Shown here piece by piece: positions 16,800 to 25,995 of a DNA stretch of 64,000 nt. Position numbers and translations under genes: made by a program. The stretch's first letter is position 1. Each line of letters opens with the position of its first letter. Below the pieces are notes generated by a model. It did no database searches. It saw only the letters and a program-made list of their open reading frames with translations, and was not told the DNA's origin. Source of the stretch: an uncultured Mycobacterium sp. (GTDB lineage: Bacteria; Actinomycetota; Actinomycetes; Mycobacteriales; Mycobacteriaceae); assembly GCA_900078375.1 (NCBI GenBank), contig FLQS01000009.1:62001-126000 (forward strand), given 5' to 3'.

Positions 16800-17456
16800 T
16801 CAGTCCTGTCGTGTCACGGGGGCCAGCCATAGCCCGACGATCGCGTCGACGAGCCCGATAGCGGCTGTGCGCCAACTGGTCAGGGGCAGGGCCGAGCCCT
16901 CCGAAAGGGCCCGTTCGTATTCCGCGCAGGTGTGGATCAGCAGGTTGCGCCCCATGATCTTGCGTTCCGTGCGGACGTGGGCCGGCAGGTCAGGTAGGCA
17001 ACGATTGACGCCATCGAGCACGGTGACCAGTGTCGGCAAGGTGAGCGCGTCGCGGCTGATGGTCTGCTGGTAAGCGGGGTCGGCCATCACCTGTGCGGCG
17101 AAGCGGGCATACCACGTGGGGTTGCCCAGTGCGGTCAGGTGATCGGTCAGGGGCAGCACCAGGCACTCGACCCAGTCGCGGAGCTCCGCGCTGTCACTCA
17201 TCGCGACAACCCGTTGCTCGCGAAGCTTTTCCACCGGGATGGCGTGCTTGTGTTCGATCGCGCGCACCAGATCGGTCTTGGTGCCGAAGTGATAGCCAAC
17301 GGCGGCGTTGTTACCCTGCCCCGCGGCCTCGCTGACCTGTCGATTTGATACCGCAAAAACGCCGTGCTCGGCGAACAGGCGCTCTGCGGCGGTCAGGATC
17401 GCCTCACGGGTCAGGCTGGCCCGGTCCGTGCGGGTGCCTCTGGTCGCGGTGGTCAT
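16800..17456 (-). CDS. TetR family transcriptional regulator
   Basis: A 218-residue TetR-type repressor. The N-terminal helix-turn-helix spans roughly residues 15-60 (REAILTAAERLFAEHG, SNRQVSEAAGQGNNAAVGYHF, KTDLVRAIEHK), followed by an all-helical ligand domain. It is the first gene of the minus-strand operon running through ferredoxin, P450, amidohydrolase, M24, crotonase and CoA-transferase. A palindromic repeat lies directly upstream (17464-17506) and recurs before the SDR at 17503-18315, so I infer that it represses both. Confidence 0.92.
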   Translation of the reverse strand: MTTATRGTRTDRASLTREAILTAAERLFAEHGVFAVSNRQVSEAAGQGNNAAVGYHFGTKTDLVRAIEHKHAIPVEKLREQRVVAMSDSAELRDWVECLVLPLTDHLTALGNPTWYARFAAQVMADPAYQQTISRDALTLPTLVTVLDGVNRCLPDLPAHVRTERKIMGRNLLIHTCAEYERALSEGSALPLTSWRTAAIGLVDAIVGLWLAPVTRQD

Positions 17457-17463
17457 CGCTGCT

Positions 17464-17506
17464 CAGTCAACTCTGCGATTATGATTAAGTCAAGCGATTG
17501 ATTTAA
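17464..17506. promoter_or_regulatory. Operator copy 1 before tetR
   Basis: The 10-mer CAGTCAACTC (17464-17473) is followed 23 bp later by AAGTCAAGCGATTGATTTAA (17487-17506), whose core TCAA-N4-TTGA is a dyad extending imperfectly to 7-bp arms. The block lies 8 bp upstream of the tetR start and overlaps the end of the SDR gene. A matching block is at 18361-18404. Confidence 0.6.
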
Positions 17507-18315
17507 GAAATCTGTGGCTTCTTCTTCGGCACCGGCTTGCCCGCCGCGGTCCCGCCGTCGACCGGAAGAACTGTGCCGGTGACATAGGGCGAGCGATCGC
17601 CGGCGAAGAAGAGGATCGCCTCGGCGACGTCGGCGGCGGTGCCCTCCCGCTCCAGCGGGCGGTCGGCTCGCATGGTCGCCCGGATGCCGGCCTCGAACTT
17701 GGCAACCTGCTCGGCATCCATTCCGCGCGCCGACTTCGACACGATGGCCGTCCGGATATGGCCGGGCGCAAGGCAGTTCACCCGGATCTCGTAGTTCGCC
17801 AGCTCGATTGCCGCGCACTTGGTGAAGTGGATGACCGCGGCCTTGGACGCCCGATACGTCATCACACCGCCGCCGGCCTGGATTCCGCCGATAGACGTCA
17901 GGTTGATGATCGAGCCTCCGCCGGAGGTCTTCATGTGCCGGGCGGCGTCGCGCGTGCCGACCATGACGGCCTTCAGATTGATGGCCATGATGGCCTCGAA
18001 ATCGTCGAGACCGTCTTCGAGGAAACTTCGGTGCATCGTCCCCGAGACCCCCGCGTTGTTGACCATCACGTCGATTCGGCCGAACTTCTCCACCGCGGTG
18101 TCGATCAGCCGGGTGATCTGCTCGGTGACCGCGACATCGGTGGGCAGGAACAATGCCCGGGGATGGCTGTCGGCGAGCGCCTGGCCCTGTTCGGCGTCGA
18201 TGTCACCGAACACGACGGTCGCGCCCTCGGCCAGAAACCGCTCGACGATGCCGGCGCCAAGACCCGATGCGCCGCCGGTGACGACCGCGACCTTGCCTGC
18301 CAATTCGTTGCCCAT
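17503..18315 (-). CDS. SDR family oxidoreductase
   Basis: A 270-residue short-chain dehydrogenase. TGGASGLG is at residues 13-20, NNAG near 86-89, serine 141 and the Y154/K158 pair are in place. The C-terminal VTGTVLPVDGG is followed by a basic tail, GKPVPKKKPQIS. It probably oxidises the alcohol made by the neighbouring P450 (inference from shared operator sequences). It ends 46 bp before tetR and has its own promoter region with the second operator copy. Confidence 0.9.
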   Translation of the reverse strand: MGNELAGKVAVVTGGASGLGAGIVERFLAEGATVVFGDIDAEQGQALADSHPRALFLPTDVAVTEQITRLIDTAVEKFGRIDVMVNNAGVSGTMHRSFLEDGLDDFEAIMAINLKAVMVGTRDAARHMKTSGGGSIINLTSIGGIQAGGGVMTYRASKAAVIHFTKCAAIELANYEIRVNCLAPGHIRTAIVSKSARGMDAEQVAKFEAGIRATMRADRPLEREGTAADVAEAILFFAGDRSPYVTGTVLPVDGGTAAGKPVPKKKPQIS

Positions 18316-18360
18316 GACGGCCCAATCCCTCTCGTCCGCACACCGATCCGGCGGCGTACG

Positions 18361-18404
18361 CAGTCAACTCGCTGCATCCGGCCGAAGTCAAGCGGTTGAT
18401 TTAA
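18361..18404. promoter_or_regulatory. Operator copy 2 between SDR and LysR genes
   Basis: CAGTCAACTC (18361-18370) and AAGTCAAGCGGTTGATTTAA (18385-18404) repeat the block before tetR: 10/10 and 19/20 identical, with almost the same spacing. It is placed to control the SDR (start 18315, leftward) and touches the ATG of the divergent lysR gene at 18405. Confidence 0.6.
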
Positions 18405-19382
18405 ATGGGCACATCGCGCCGGAATGCCCGCACACTGGAAGCTCGCACCGCACCGTCGAATCCGGAGGGCATCACGAACGCCGATGTCACGTTGCGCCAG
18501 CTGCGGTACTTCGCTGTGCTGGGCACGGAACTGAACTATCGGCGCGCTGCCGACAAGTTGTTCATCACCCAGCCGGCATTGTCGACGGCGATCAAGCAGC
18601 TCGAGCACCACTTCGGTGTCGTGTTGTTCACCCGCAACACCCGCGAGGTCGCGCTGACCGACCTGGGTGCGGCATGGCTCCCCCAGGTGCAGCAGGCGCT
18701 GGCCGGTGTCGATGCGGTCGTCGCCAACCTCGTGACGATGTCGGGGACCCAACAGGGGGTGTTGCGGCTCGGTTATCTGATCGGCACCGGCGCCGACTTG
18801 TTGTTCCGGATCGTCCGGCATTTCGAGGCGGCCCATCCCGGCGTTGTCGTGGAACCCAGCGAATACGACTTCGCCGATCCCACCGCGGGTCTCGGCGACG
18901 GCAGCATGGAAGTCTCGCTGATCCGACCGCCGGTAGATCTGCCCGAGCACCGGATGCTGGTGCTCGACGCCGAAAGCTGGGTGGCCTGCCTGCCGAGGGA
19001 TCACCGGTTGGCGACCCGCACCGAGGTCGACATCACCGAACTACTCGACGAGCCGATCGTGTGCGCTCCTATGACCGCCGGCGGCTGGCGCGACTACTGG
19101 TTGGCGATGGATGTACGCGGCAACCGCCCGCCGTCCATTGCCGGGATCGCCGCCACCTACGAGGCCGAGACGACGATGGTCGCCCGCGGCCTCGGCATCA
19201 GTTTCACGACGTCGTCAGTGGCGCACTTCTACGATCGCCCCGGCATTGTTTACGTGCCGATCACAGGGCGGCCGCCCAGCTACACGGCGCTGGCATGGCA
19301 TCCCGGGCGGCTGTCTCCGCAGGCAGAAGCCCTGGTTTTGCATGTTCAGGAACATTGGAATTTCGGCGATGAGCGCGGGTGA
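18405..19382 (+). CDS. LysR family transcriptional regulator
   Basis: A 325-residue LysR-type regulator. The winged helix-turn-helix is at about residues 28-88 (LRQLRYFAVLGTELNYRRAA, then LFITQPALSTAIKQLEHHFG), followed by a periplasmic-binding-like effector domain (SVRLGY-type start at VLRLGYLIGTG). The only ATG in frame (18405) lies 27 codons before the HTH and directly behind a palindromic operator, with no ribosome-binding site visible. The permease/transaminase/racemase genes follow on the same strand, and a LysR-type dyad overlaps its stop codon, so it probably activates them. Confidence 0.88.
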   Translation: MGTSRRNARTLEARTAPSNPEGITNADVTLRQLRYFAVLGTELNYRRAADKLFITQPALSTAIKQLEHHFGVVLFTRNTREVALTDLGAAWLPQVQQALAGVDAVVANLVTMSGTQQGVLRLGYLIGTGADLLFRIVRHFEAAHPGVVVEPSEYDFADPTAGLGDGSMEVSLIRPPVDLPEHRMLVLDAESWVACLPRDHRLATRTEVDITELLDEPIVCAPMTAGGWRDYWLAMDVRGNRPPSIAGIAATYEAETTMVARGLGISFTTSSVAHFYDRPGIVYVPITGRPPSYTALAWHPGRLSPQAEALVLHVQEHWNFGDERG

Positions 19383-19398
19383 TAAACCACGGTTATCA
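19380..19398. promoter_or_regulatory. LysR-type box upstream of permease operon
   Basis: TGATAA-ACCACGG-TTATCA is a perfect 6-bp dyad with a 7-bp centre and contains the T-N11-A core (TAA-N7-TTA) that LysR regulators favour. It overlaps the lysR stop codon and lies 90 bp before the permease ATG, a usual position for an activator site. Confidence 0.5.
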
Positions 19399-19487
19399 GT
19401 CCATTGAAATGTGGAACTTCCGAAAGCGCTGGCAGCGGGTTTTCCTGGCTTCAGTTGTTTGATGAGCAGTTCTGACCTGGAGTGACC

Positions 19488-21008
19488 ATGACCGACGCGT
19501 TGACACCCTCCGCTCATTCACCATTGCCGCCCGCGTCCCGTCCGGGAGAAAGCGAGGACGCCCGGCTCGCCGAGTTCGGCTACCAACAGCGACTCGACCG
19601 GTCGGTGGGCTCGCTCGCGTCGTTCGCGATCGGGTTCGCCACCATCAGCGCCACCACCGCGGTGTTCACCGGGTTCGGCGCCGGCTACTTCACCGCCGGC
19701 GGCCCGTTCGTGTGGACGCTGCTGCTGGCCGGTGTGGTGTTCGCCCTGTGGGCGTTCATCGCCGCCGACCTGACGGCCAAGATCCCGCTTGCCGGCTACG
19801 CCTATCAGTGGACCAGCCGGATCAACGGACCCAGCCTGGGCTGGTTCACCGGGTTCGTCGCACTGCTCGGCTGGATCAGCGGCATGACCGGCGTCGGCTT
19901 CATCCTGTCGGGCTACCTCGGTGGCCTTTTTGGCTGGAACATGACGCAGAGCGAACAGATCCTGGTCGCCATCGCCGTGGTGTTCCTCTGCGTGGCGATC
20001 AACATCTACGGTGTGCGGTTCGCGACCATGGTCAACAACATCGGCGTCAGCCTCGAACTGGTCATCACTGTCGGCGCGACGCTGTTGGTCGCCATCATTG
20101 CGTTCTCGGCTCCCGACCACCATCAGCCGGTGTCCGTGCTGTTCACCGGCGGGCAGTCCGGTGACAAGGATTCCTACGTGCTCGCCTGGCTGGCGGCGGC
20201 GCTCGGCCCGTTCTTCGGCTTGATCGGGGTGGAGTCAGGTGCCGACGTCGCCGAGGAGACCAAGAACGCCCGCTACGTGGTGCCGCGCACGATGTTCTAC
20301 GCGCTGATCACCTCGGTGGTGATCGAGTTGCTGATGTACGTCGTCTACGTCCTGGCGATCCGCGACGAAGCGGCGGTGCAGGCCAATTCCGCGGCACCGA
20401 TCGAGGAGATCATCAACCAGCAGGCCGGGCCTGTCGTCACTAAAATCGTTGTCGCCGTGGCATTGACGAACATTCTGGCCTGCCTGTTGTCCAACATTCT
20501 GGTGGCCACCCGGCTGGCCTATTCGATGGCGCGTGACAACATGCTGCCGGCCTCGCACCTGTGGCGGCACGTCTCGGCCAAGAGCAAGACGCCCACGTAC
20601 GCGGTGCTCGGCCTTGGCTGCCTGTCCACGGTGCTGCTGCTGTCCGCACTGGTCAACGAGAAGGCGTTCAACTACATCCTCGGCATCGCCTCGCTGCTGT
20701 TCTTCTCCGTCTACATCCTGCAGACCATCGGGCTGCTGATCGGGGTGCGCAAAGGCACCATCCCGCAGGGCGAACCGGGCACCTTCGACCTGGGCCGCTT
20801 CCGGATACCGCTCTACGTCACCGCATTAGTCGTCTTCCTCGGAGTGGCAGTGGCCCTGATCTTCCTGCCCCAGTTCGCCGGCAACGGCTGGGTGTTCCTG
20901 GGCATCGTCGCGGCCGGGGCCGTGTGGTGGGGCACCGGGCTTCGCAGCCGTCTCCGCCGCGGCGAGGCCGGATCGGACTTCGCCCGCACCCATCTCGTCA
21001 ACGACTAA
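19488..21008 (+). CDS. APC superfamily amino acid/amine permease
   Basis: A 506-residue integral membrane transporter of the amino acid-polyamine-organocation superfamily. It has about 12-14 hydrophobic helices and the family hallmarks: GFATISATTAVFTGFGAGY in helix 1, PLAGYAYQWTSRI, GVESGADVAEETKNARYVVPR, and ATRLAYSMARDNMLPAS. A GGAG ribosome-binding site 5 bp upstream favours ATG 19488 over GTG 19482. It is followed after about 20 bp by the (R)-transaminase and then by alanine racemase, so it probably imports an amine or amino acid for them. Confidence 0.92.
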   Translation: MTDALTPSAHSPLPPASRPGESEDARLAEFGYQQRLDRSVGSLASFAIGFATISATTAVFTGFGAGYFTAGGPFVWTLLLAGVVFALWAFIAADLTAKIPLAGYAYQWTSRINGPSLGWFTGFVALLGWISGMTGVGFILSGYLGGLFGWNMTQSEQILVAIAVVFLCVAINIYGVRFATMVNNIGVSLELVITVGATLLVAIIAFSAPDHHQPVSVLFTGGQSGDKDSYVLAWLAAALGPFFGLIGVESGADVAEETKNARYVVPRTMFYALITSVVIELLMYVVYVLAIRDEAAVQANSAAPIEEIINQQAGPVVTKIVVAVALTNILACLLSNILVATRLAYSMARDNMLPASHLWRHVSAKSKTPTYAVLGLGCLSTVLLLSALVNEKAFNYILGIASLLFFSVYILQTIGLLIGVRKGTIPQGEPGTFDLGRFRIPLYVTALVVFLGVAVALIFLPQFAGNGWVFLGIVAAGAVWWGTGLRSRLRRGEAGSDFARTHLVND

Positions 21009-21029
21009 CCCTGAAAGGGAGCCACTACC

Positions 21030-22049
21030 ATGGCAATTCACACCGACTTCTCCGCCAGCAATCTGGTCAGCGTCGAGCCCGGCGCCATCCGCGAGGGCAC
21101 CCCGCCCGGGTCCGTCATCCAATACAGCGACTACGAATTGGACTACTCGAGTGGGTTCGCCGGTGGTGCGGCGTGGATCGAGGGTGAGTACCTGCCGGCA
21201 TCGGAGGCACGGATCTCCATCTTCGACACCGGATTCGGCCATTCCGACCTGACCTACACGGTCGCACATGTCTGGCACGGCAACATCTTCCGACTCGGCG
21301 ATCACCTGGACCGGTTGCTCGACGGCGCCGCCAAGCTCCGGCTGGACGCCGGTATGACCAAGGAGGAACTGGCCGACATCACCAAACGCTGCGTCGCGTT
21401 GTCGCAGCTGCGGGAGTCCTTCGTCAACCTGACGGTCACGCGCGGTTACGGAAAACGCAAGGGCGAGAAGGACTTGTCCAAGCTCAACCATCAGGTCTAC
21501 ATCTATGCGATCCCCTACCTGTGGGCATTTCCGCCAGAGGAGCAGATCTTCGGCACCACCGCGATCGTGCCGCGTCACGTCCGGCGTGCCGGCCGCAACA
21601 CCGTCGACCCGACCATCAAGAACTACCAGTGGGGCGATCTCACGGCGGCCAGCTTCGAGGCCAAGGACCGCGGCGCGCGCACTGCCATCCTGCTCGACGC
21701 CGACAACTGTGTGGCCGAGGGACCCGGCTTCAACGTCGTGATCGTCAAGAACGGCAAGCTGTTTTCGCCGTCGCGCAACGCGCTTCCCGGCATCACCCGC
21801 AAGACGGTGTTCGAGATCGCCGACGCTATGGGCGTCGAAGCCACCCTGTGCGACGTCACCAGCCGCGAACTCTACGACGCCGACGAGCTGATGGCGGTGA
21901 CCACCGCGGGCGGGGTCACGCCGATCATCTCGCTGGACGCCGAAACGTTCGGCGACGGCAGGCCCGGTCCGGTGACGGTGGCGATCCGAGATCGCTTCTG
22001 GGCGTTAATGGATGAGCCGTCACCGCTCATCGAAGCCATCGACTACTGA
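21030..22049 (+). CDS. Fold-type IV (R)-selective amine transaminase
   Basis: A 339-residue PLP enzyme of the branched-chain/D-amino acid aminotransferase fold. The PLP lysine is K197 in DPTIKNYQWGDL. The N-terminal run YSDYELD, GGAAWIEG and SEARISIFDTGFGHSD, plus FVNLTVTRGYG and NALPGITRKTVFEIA, match what I recall of the (R)-amine transaminases of Arthrobacter (ATA-117) far better than IlvE or D-alanine transaminases. Such enzymes transfer amino groups from (R)-amines, using pyruvate/D-alanine as the partner pair. The alanine racemase that begins 2 bp later would connect D-alanine to the L-alanine pool. A ribosome-binding site (AAAGGGAG) precedes the ATG. Confidence 0.88.
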   Translation: MAIHTDFSASNLVSVEPGAIREGTPPGSVIQYSDYELDYSSGFAGGAAWIEGEYLPASEARISIFDTGFGHSDLTYTVAHVWHGNIFRLGDHLDRLLDGAAKLRLDAGMTKEELADITKRCVALSQLRESFVNLTVTRGYGKRKGEKDLSKLNHQVYIYAIPYLWAFPPEEQIFGTTAIVPRHVRRAGRNTVDPTIKNYQWGDLTAASFEAKDRGARTAILLDADNCVAEGPGFNVVIVKNGKLFSPSRNALPGITRKTVFEIADAMGVEATLCDVTSRELYDADELMAVTTAGGVTPIISLDAETFGDGRPGPVTVAIRDRFWALMDEPSPLIEAIDY

Positions 22050-22050
22050 G

Positions 22051-23193
22051 ATGGCGGCCGTCGAGGCCGTCGTCGACCTGGGCGCGATCGCCCACAACGT
22101 GCAGGTGGTGGCCGAGCGCGCGCGATCGGGTGTGATGGCCGTGGTCAAGGCCGACGGCTACGGGCACGGCGCGACCCCGGTCGCGCGCGCCGCACTGCAG
22201 GCCGGCGCCACCGAGCTCGGAGTGGCCACCGTCGAGGAGGCGCTGGTACTGCGACGCGACGGGGTGACCGCTCCGATTGTTGCCTGGTTGCACACGCCCA
22301 CAACCGATTTCGCCCCGGCAGTCGCCGCGGACGTCGAAGTGGTGGTGTCCTCGGTTCGCCAGCTGGTCGAGGTGGCGGCCTGTGCCGAGGCGGTCGGCGC
22401 CGCCGCGACGATCGGGGTCAAGGTCGACACGGGGCTCGGGCGCGCCGGCGCCGCGCTACCGGATTGGCCAGACCTCTGCGACGCGGTGGCCAAGTATGTC
22501 GCCTCCCGCGCGGTCGTGATGCGCACGGCGATGACGCACCTGGCCAGGGGTGACGAGCCGCATCACCCGCTCAACGACCGGCAGGCAGCATGCCTGGACG
22601 CCTGCGTGGCCGATCTGCGCCGAGCGGGCGCACCCGCCCAGGTCGTCCACGTGTCGAATTCGGCTGCCGCCCTGACCCGACCGGACTTGTCGCGCGACCT
22701 GGTGCGCGCCGGGATCGCCGTCTACGGACGGACCCCCGTTCCGCAGCTCGGCGATTTCGGGCTGACACCGGCGATGACGCTGACGGCCGAGATCGCGTTG
22801 GTCAAGAAGATCTCGGCAGGACAGGGAGTCTCCTACAACCACACGTGGGTCGCACCGCGCGACACGACGATCGCGGTGATTGCCTGCGGTTACGCAGACG
22901 GGATCCCCCGGGTGCTGTCGAACGGGTTGATGGTGGCGATTGGCGGGCGACGCTTCCCCAACGTGGGACGGATCTGCATGGACCAGTTCGTCGTCGACCT
23001 CGGACCCGGCGGAACCGATGTGAGCGAGGGCGACCGGGCGGTGCTCTTCGGTTCGGGCACCTCGGGTGAGCAGACGGCGGCCGACTGGGCGTGCGCCGCC
23101 GGCACCATCGACTACGAGATCCTCTCGGGTGTCCGCGGGCGCACCGTGCGACGCTATGTGTCCCGAGCCACGGTCAACCGGCAGGCCTCCTGA
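22051..23193 (+). CDS. alr: Alanine racemase
   Basis: A 380-residue PLP-dependent racemase. K33 in [10 protein letters not shown] binds PLP, R131 (TGLGRAG) contacts the cofactor, and Y262 (GVSYNHTW) is the second catalytic base; VGRICMDQ and the C-terminal [15 protein letters not shown] complete the family pattern. It interconverts L- and D-alanine. The ATG at 22051 comes 1 bp after the transaminase stop, so the two are translationally coupled. Placed here, it more likely serves the (R)-transaminase than cell-wall synthesis, for which a housekeeping alr is expected elsewhere. It overlaps the convergent xylulokinase by 40 bp. Confidence 0.92.
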   Translation: MAAVEAVVDLGAIAHNVQVVAERARSGVMAVVKADGYGHGATPVARAALQAGATELGVATVEEALVLRRDGVTAPIVAWLHTPTTDFAPAVAADVEVVVSSVRQLVEVAACAEAVGAAATIGVKVDTGLGRAGAALPDWPDLCDAVAKYVASRAVVMRTAMTHLARGDEPHHPLNDRQAACLDACVADLRRAGAPAQVVHVSNSAAALTRPDLSRDLVRAGIAVYGRTPVPQLGDFGLTPAMTLTAEIALVKKISAGQGVSYNHTWVAPRDTTIAVIACGYADGIPRVLSNGLMVAIGGRRFPNVGRICMDQFVVDLGPGGTDVSEGDRAVLFGSGTSGEQTAADWACAAGTIDYEILSGVRGRTVRRYVSRATVNRQAS

Positions 23194-24557
23194 TAGCGGT
23201 CCATGACCGCCGGGGTCGGCTCGGCGTCATAGACCGCAGCATTGCCCGTCGACCACAGCGGCGGGACGTCGCCGCCCGACAGCGTCCAGGCCGCCTGACG
23301 CGCGGCTCCGAGGGCGACGTACTCGCCCGGTTCGGGCACCGTGACCGGCAGTCCGAGCACGGCAGGCGCGATCCGCCGAACGGCTTCGGAGCGCACACCG
23401 CCGCCGACGATCATCACCCGTTCTGTGCCGATACCCTGGTCGACGATCTTGTCCAGGCAAAACCGCATCGAGGCGAGCAACCCCTCGACGGCAGCGCGGG
23501 CCACGTTGGCCGGCAACAGGTTACGGCCAGTCACGCCGTGCAACGCACCGGTGGCGTCGGGCTGGTTCGGTGAGCGCTCACCGTCGAAATACGGCACCCA
23601 GACCAGACCCTCGGCTCCGGCAGGCGCACTCAGTGCCAGCGCGGAGAGTTGCTCCAGGTTCACGCCGAGCATGGCGGCGACGGCAGCCAGCACCGGCGCG
23701 CCGTTGAGCGTGCACACCAACGGCAGATACCGGCCGGTCGCGTCGGCGAAACCGGCGACCAGGCCGTCCGCATCGTTGGGCACCGTGTCTCCGACAGCGC
23801 TGACCACCCCGGACGTGCCCAACGAGATCACGCAGTCACCGACATGGGCACCCAGGCCCAGTGCGGCAGCCGCGTTGTCGCCGGCGCCGGGCCCCAGCAG
23901 AGCCCCTGAGACGGTGTGCCCGGCGTCGTCGTGTGGCCCCAGCACCCGGGGCACAGCAGGACGGCGGCCGCGCATCGCCGCGCTCAGCACGTCGGGGCGG
24001 TACTCGCCGGTGGCGGCAGTGAAATAACCCGTGCCACTGGCATCGCTGCGGTCGGTGCGTAATTCCGCGATGTCGGTGCTGCCGCGAAGTCGCCAGGTCA
24101 GGTAGTCGTGCGGCAGGCACACCGCAGCGGTCGCGTCGGCGTTTCGCGGTTCGTGGTCGGCGAGCCAGCGAATCTTGGTCACGGTGAACGACGCGACCGG
24201 CACGACACCGATCTGTGCTGCCCACCACGACGATCCACCGAATTCCGTCACCAGTTCAGCGGCCGCGTCACCAGAACGGGTGTCGTTCCACAGCAACGCG
24301 GGTCGCACCACCGCACCGTGCTCGTCCAGGCAGACCATGCCGTGTTGTTGACCGCCCACCGACACCGCCGCCACGTCGTCGATGCCGCCGGCCTGCGCGA
24401 TGCTGGCCTGCAGCGCGCTCCACCAGTGTTCGGGGTCGACCTCGGTACCCGACGGGTGGGGTGTGGTCGCCGACCGCACCACCGCTCCGGTCTCGGTGTC
24501 GCAAATCAAAACCTTGCACGACTGGGTGGACGAATCGATACCGGCGACCAGCGTCAT
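23154..24557 (-). CDS. xylB: Xylulokinase (FGGY carbohydrate kinase)
   Basis: A 467-residue FGGY-family kinase. The N-terminal phosphate-1 motif [14 protein letters not shown], the LLWNDTRS and VGGQQHGMV segments typical of xylulokinases, [20 protein letters not shown] and the C-terminal ADENOSINE-site motif [16 protein letters not shown] are present. It phosphorylates D-xylulose or a related pentulose. No xylose isomerase, sugar transporter or regulator lies beside it. Its 3' end overlaps alr on the other strand. Confidence 0.88.
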   Translation of the reverse strand: MTLVAGIDSSTQSCKVLICDTETGAVVRSATTPHPSGTEVDPEHWWSALQASIAQAGGIDDVAAVSVGGQQHGMVCLDEHGAVVRPALLWNDTRSGDAAAELVTEFGGSSWWAAQIGVVPVASFTVTKIRWLADHEPRNADATAAVCLPHDYLTWRLRGSTDIAELRTDRSDASGTGYFTAATGEYRPDVLSAAMRGRRPAVPRVLGPHDDAGHTVSGALLGPGAGDNAAAALGLGAHVGDCVISLGTSGVVSAVGDTVPNDADGLVAGFADATGRYLPLVCTLNGAPVLAAVAAMLGVNLEQLSALALSAPAGAEGLVWVPYFDGERSPNQPDATGALHGVTGRNLLPANVARAAVEGLLASMRFCLDKIVDQGIGTERVMIVGGGVRSEAVRRIAPAVLGLPVTVPEPGEYVALGAARQAAWTLSGGDVPPLWSTGNAAVYDAEPTPAVMDRYQEACRLTVARDT

Positions 24558-24658
24558 GCTCCGGCCCTCATGAACAGTCCTCAGTCAACAGCACTCCCCT
24601 ATTCAACCTGTTCAGGGTCGGGTCGATCAAACAACTGAGACCAGGTAAACGAGCGACT

Positions 24659-24675
24659 TGAGAACGATGTTCTCT
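24659..24675. promoter_or_regulatory. Palindromic operator candidate TGAGAA-N5-TTCTCT
   Basis: TGAGAACGATGTTCTCT differs from the site at 8390 at only two of 17 positions. It lies between the divergent xylB and P450 genes, 103 bp before the P450 start. The rest of this 220-bp interval shows a TTGACA hexamer at 24714-24719 but no convincing -10 element. Confidence 0.55.
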
Positions 24676-24777
24676 CACTTGGCCAGCAAACCTCACGCAA
24701 TCCGGACATGGCATTGACACCTTTTGAACAGAGCTGCAACAGTTGCTCACACCGCAGCCCATGGGAGGAACAATCCG

Positions 24778-25959
24778 GTGACAGTCAGTGCCGACAGGGA
24801 TCTTCATTACGACCCCTATGACGTCGACCAAAACATCAACCCGTTTCCGATGTTCGCGCGGCTGCGCGAGGAAGCGCCGCTGTACTACAACCCCGAGCTG
24901 GACTTCTACGCGCTGAGCCGATTCGACGATGTGAACAAGGCCGTCATCGACCACGAGACATTTATCTCCGGCCGCGGCGCGCTGCTGGAAATCATCAAAT
25001 CCGGGATGGAAATTCCCACCGGGACATTGATTTTCGAGGATCCGCCGATCCACAACATCCACCGCAATCTGTTGTCGCGAGTGTTTACCCCGCGCAAAGT
25101 CGCCGCGCTGGAGCCGCAGATCCGCGAATTCACCACCCGGTGTCTGGATCCGCTGGTCGGCACCGGTCGTTTTGACTTCGTCAACGACCTCGGCGAGCAA
25201 ATGCCGATGCGGGTCATCGGCATGCTTCTTGGCATTCCGGAGGACCGGCAGCGCCAGATCACCGATCACGGTGAGGCGACGCTTCAGAAAAAGGAAGTCG
25301 ACCTACTGGCCACCGGCGAGGTGTTCGCCGAGTTCATCGACTACCGGCGTGACCACCCGTCCGACGACATCATGACCGACCTGCTGAATGCCGAGTTCGC
25401 CGACGAGACGGGCACCGTGCGCCGGCTGCACCGCGAAGAATTGTTGCTCTATTTGACGGTGATCGCGACCGCCGGGTCGGAGACCACCACCCGGCTGATC
25501 GGCTGGGCCGGAAAGACACTCGCCGAATATCCCGATCAGCGTCGTGAGCTCGCCGAGAATCCGGCCCTCATCCCGCAAGCCATCGAAGAGCTCCTGCGCT
25601 GGGAGCCGCCGGCGCTGCAGATCGCCCGCTACGTCGCCCGCGACACCGAGTACTACGGTCAGCCTGTGCCGGAGGGTTCGGCGATGCTGATGCTCGTCGG
25701 TGCGGCCAACCGCGACCATCGCCGCTTCGCCCCCGACGGCGACGTGTTCGATATCCACCGTGAACTGAAGTCGCACATGACGTTTGGGGCGGGCACGCAT
25801 TTCTGCATGGGCAACGCGCTGGCCCGGATGGAGGGGCGCATCGCGCTCGAAGAGATCCTCAAGCGTTTCCCCACCTGGGACGTCGACTGGCCGAACGCGG
25901 TGAAGTCCCAGACCACCGCGGTCCGCGGCTGGGATGCCATGCCGACGATCATTCCCTGA
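24778..25959 (+). CDS. Cytochrome P450
   Basis: A 393-residue bacterial P450. IATAGSETTTRLIG is the I-helix motif, EELLRWEPP contains the ExxR pair and MTFGAGTHFCMGNALARMEG the heme cysteine. GTG 24778 is chosen because a GGGAGG ribosome-binding site is about 9 bp upstream; the frame extends further but without a better start. It forms a plus-strand unit with the following dehydrogenase (36-bp gap) and molybdoenzyme. I infer hydroxylation of a terpenoid or sterol-like substrate followed by alcohol oxidation. No ferredoxin is adjacent. Confidence 0.93.
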   Translation: MTVSADRDLHYDPYDVDQNINPFPMFARLREEAPLYYNPELDFYALSRFDDVNKAVIDHETFISGRGALLEIIKSGMEIPTGTLIFEDPPIHNIHRNLLSRVFTPRKVAALEPQIREFTTRCLDPLVGTGRFDFVNDLGEQMPMRVIGMLLGIPEDRQRQITDHGEATLQKKEVDLLATGEVFAEFIDYRRDHPSDDIMTDLLNAEFADETGTVRRLHREELLLYLTVIATAGSETTTRLIGWAGKTLAEYPDQRRELAENPALIPQAIEELLRWEPPALQIARYVARDTEYYGQPVPEGSAMLMLVGAANRDHRRFAPDGDVFDIHRELKSHMTFGAGTHFCMGNALARMEGRIALEEILKRFPTWDVDWPNAVKSQTTAVRGWDAMPTIIP

Positions 25960-25995
25960 CATCCACCCACTACGACGACAAGAGGATTGAAGAAC

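Noticed and set aside
17487..17506. KstR2 operator, because CAAG and TTG half-sites have the same centre spacing.
   Set aside because: Two conserved positions of the remembered consensus are violated, and the local TetR protein is a better candidate regulator.
23154..24557. A xylose utilisation operon around xylB.
   Set aside because: No xylose isomerase, transporter or sugar regulator is adjacent; the TIM-barrel isomerase-like gene at 45404 is far away and in an unrelated operon.
24659..24675. KstR operator (cholesterol regulon).
   Set aside because: The KstR motif has AAC and GTT separated by two bases; here the gap is three, and no perfect 14-bp KstR site is seen.
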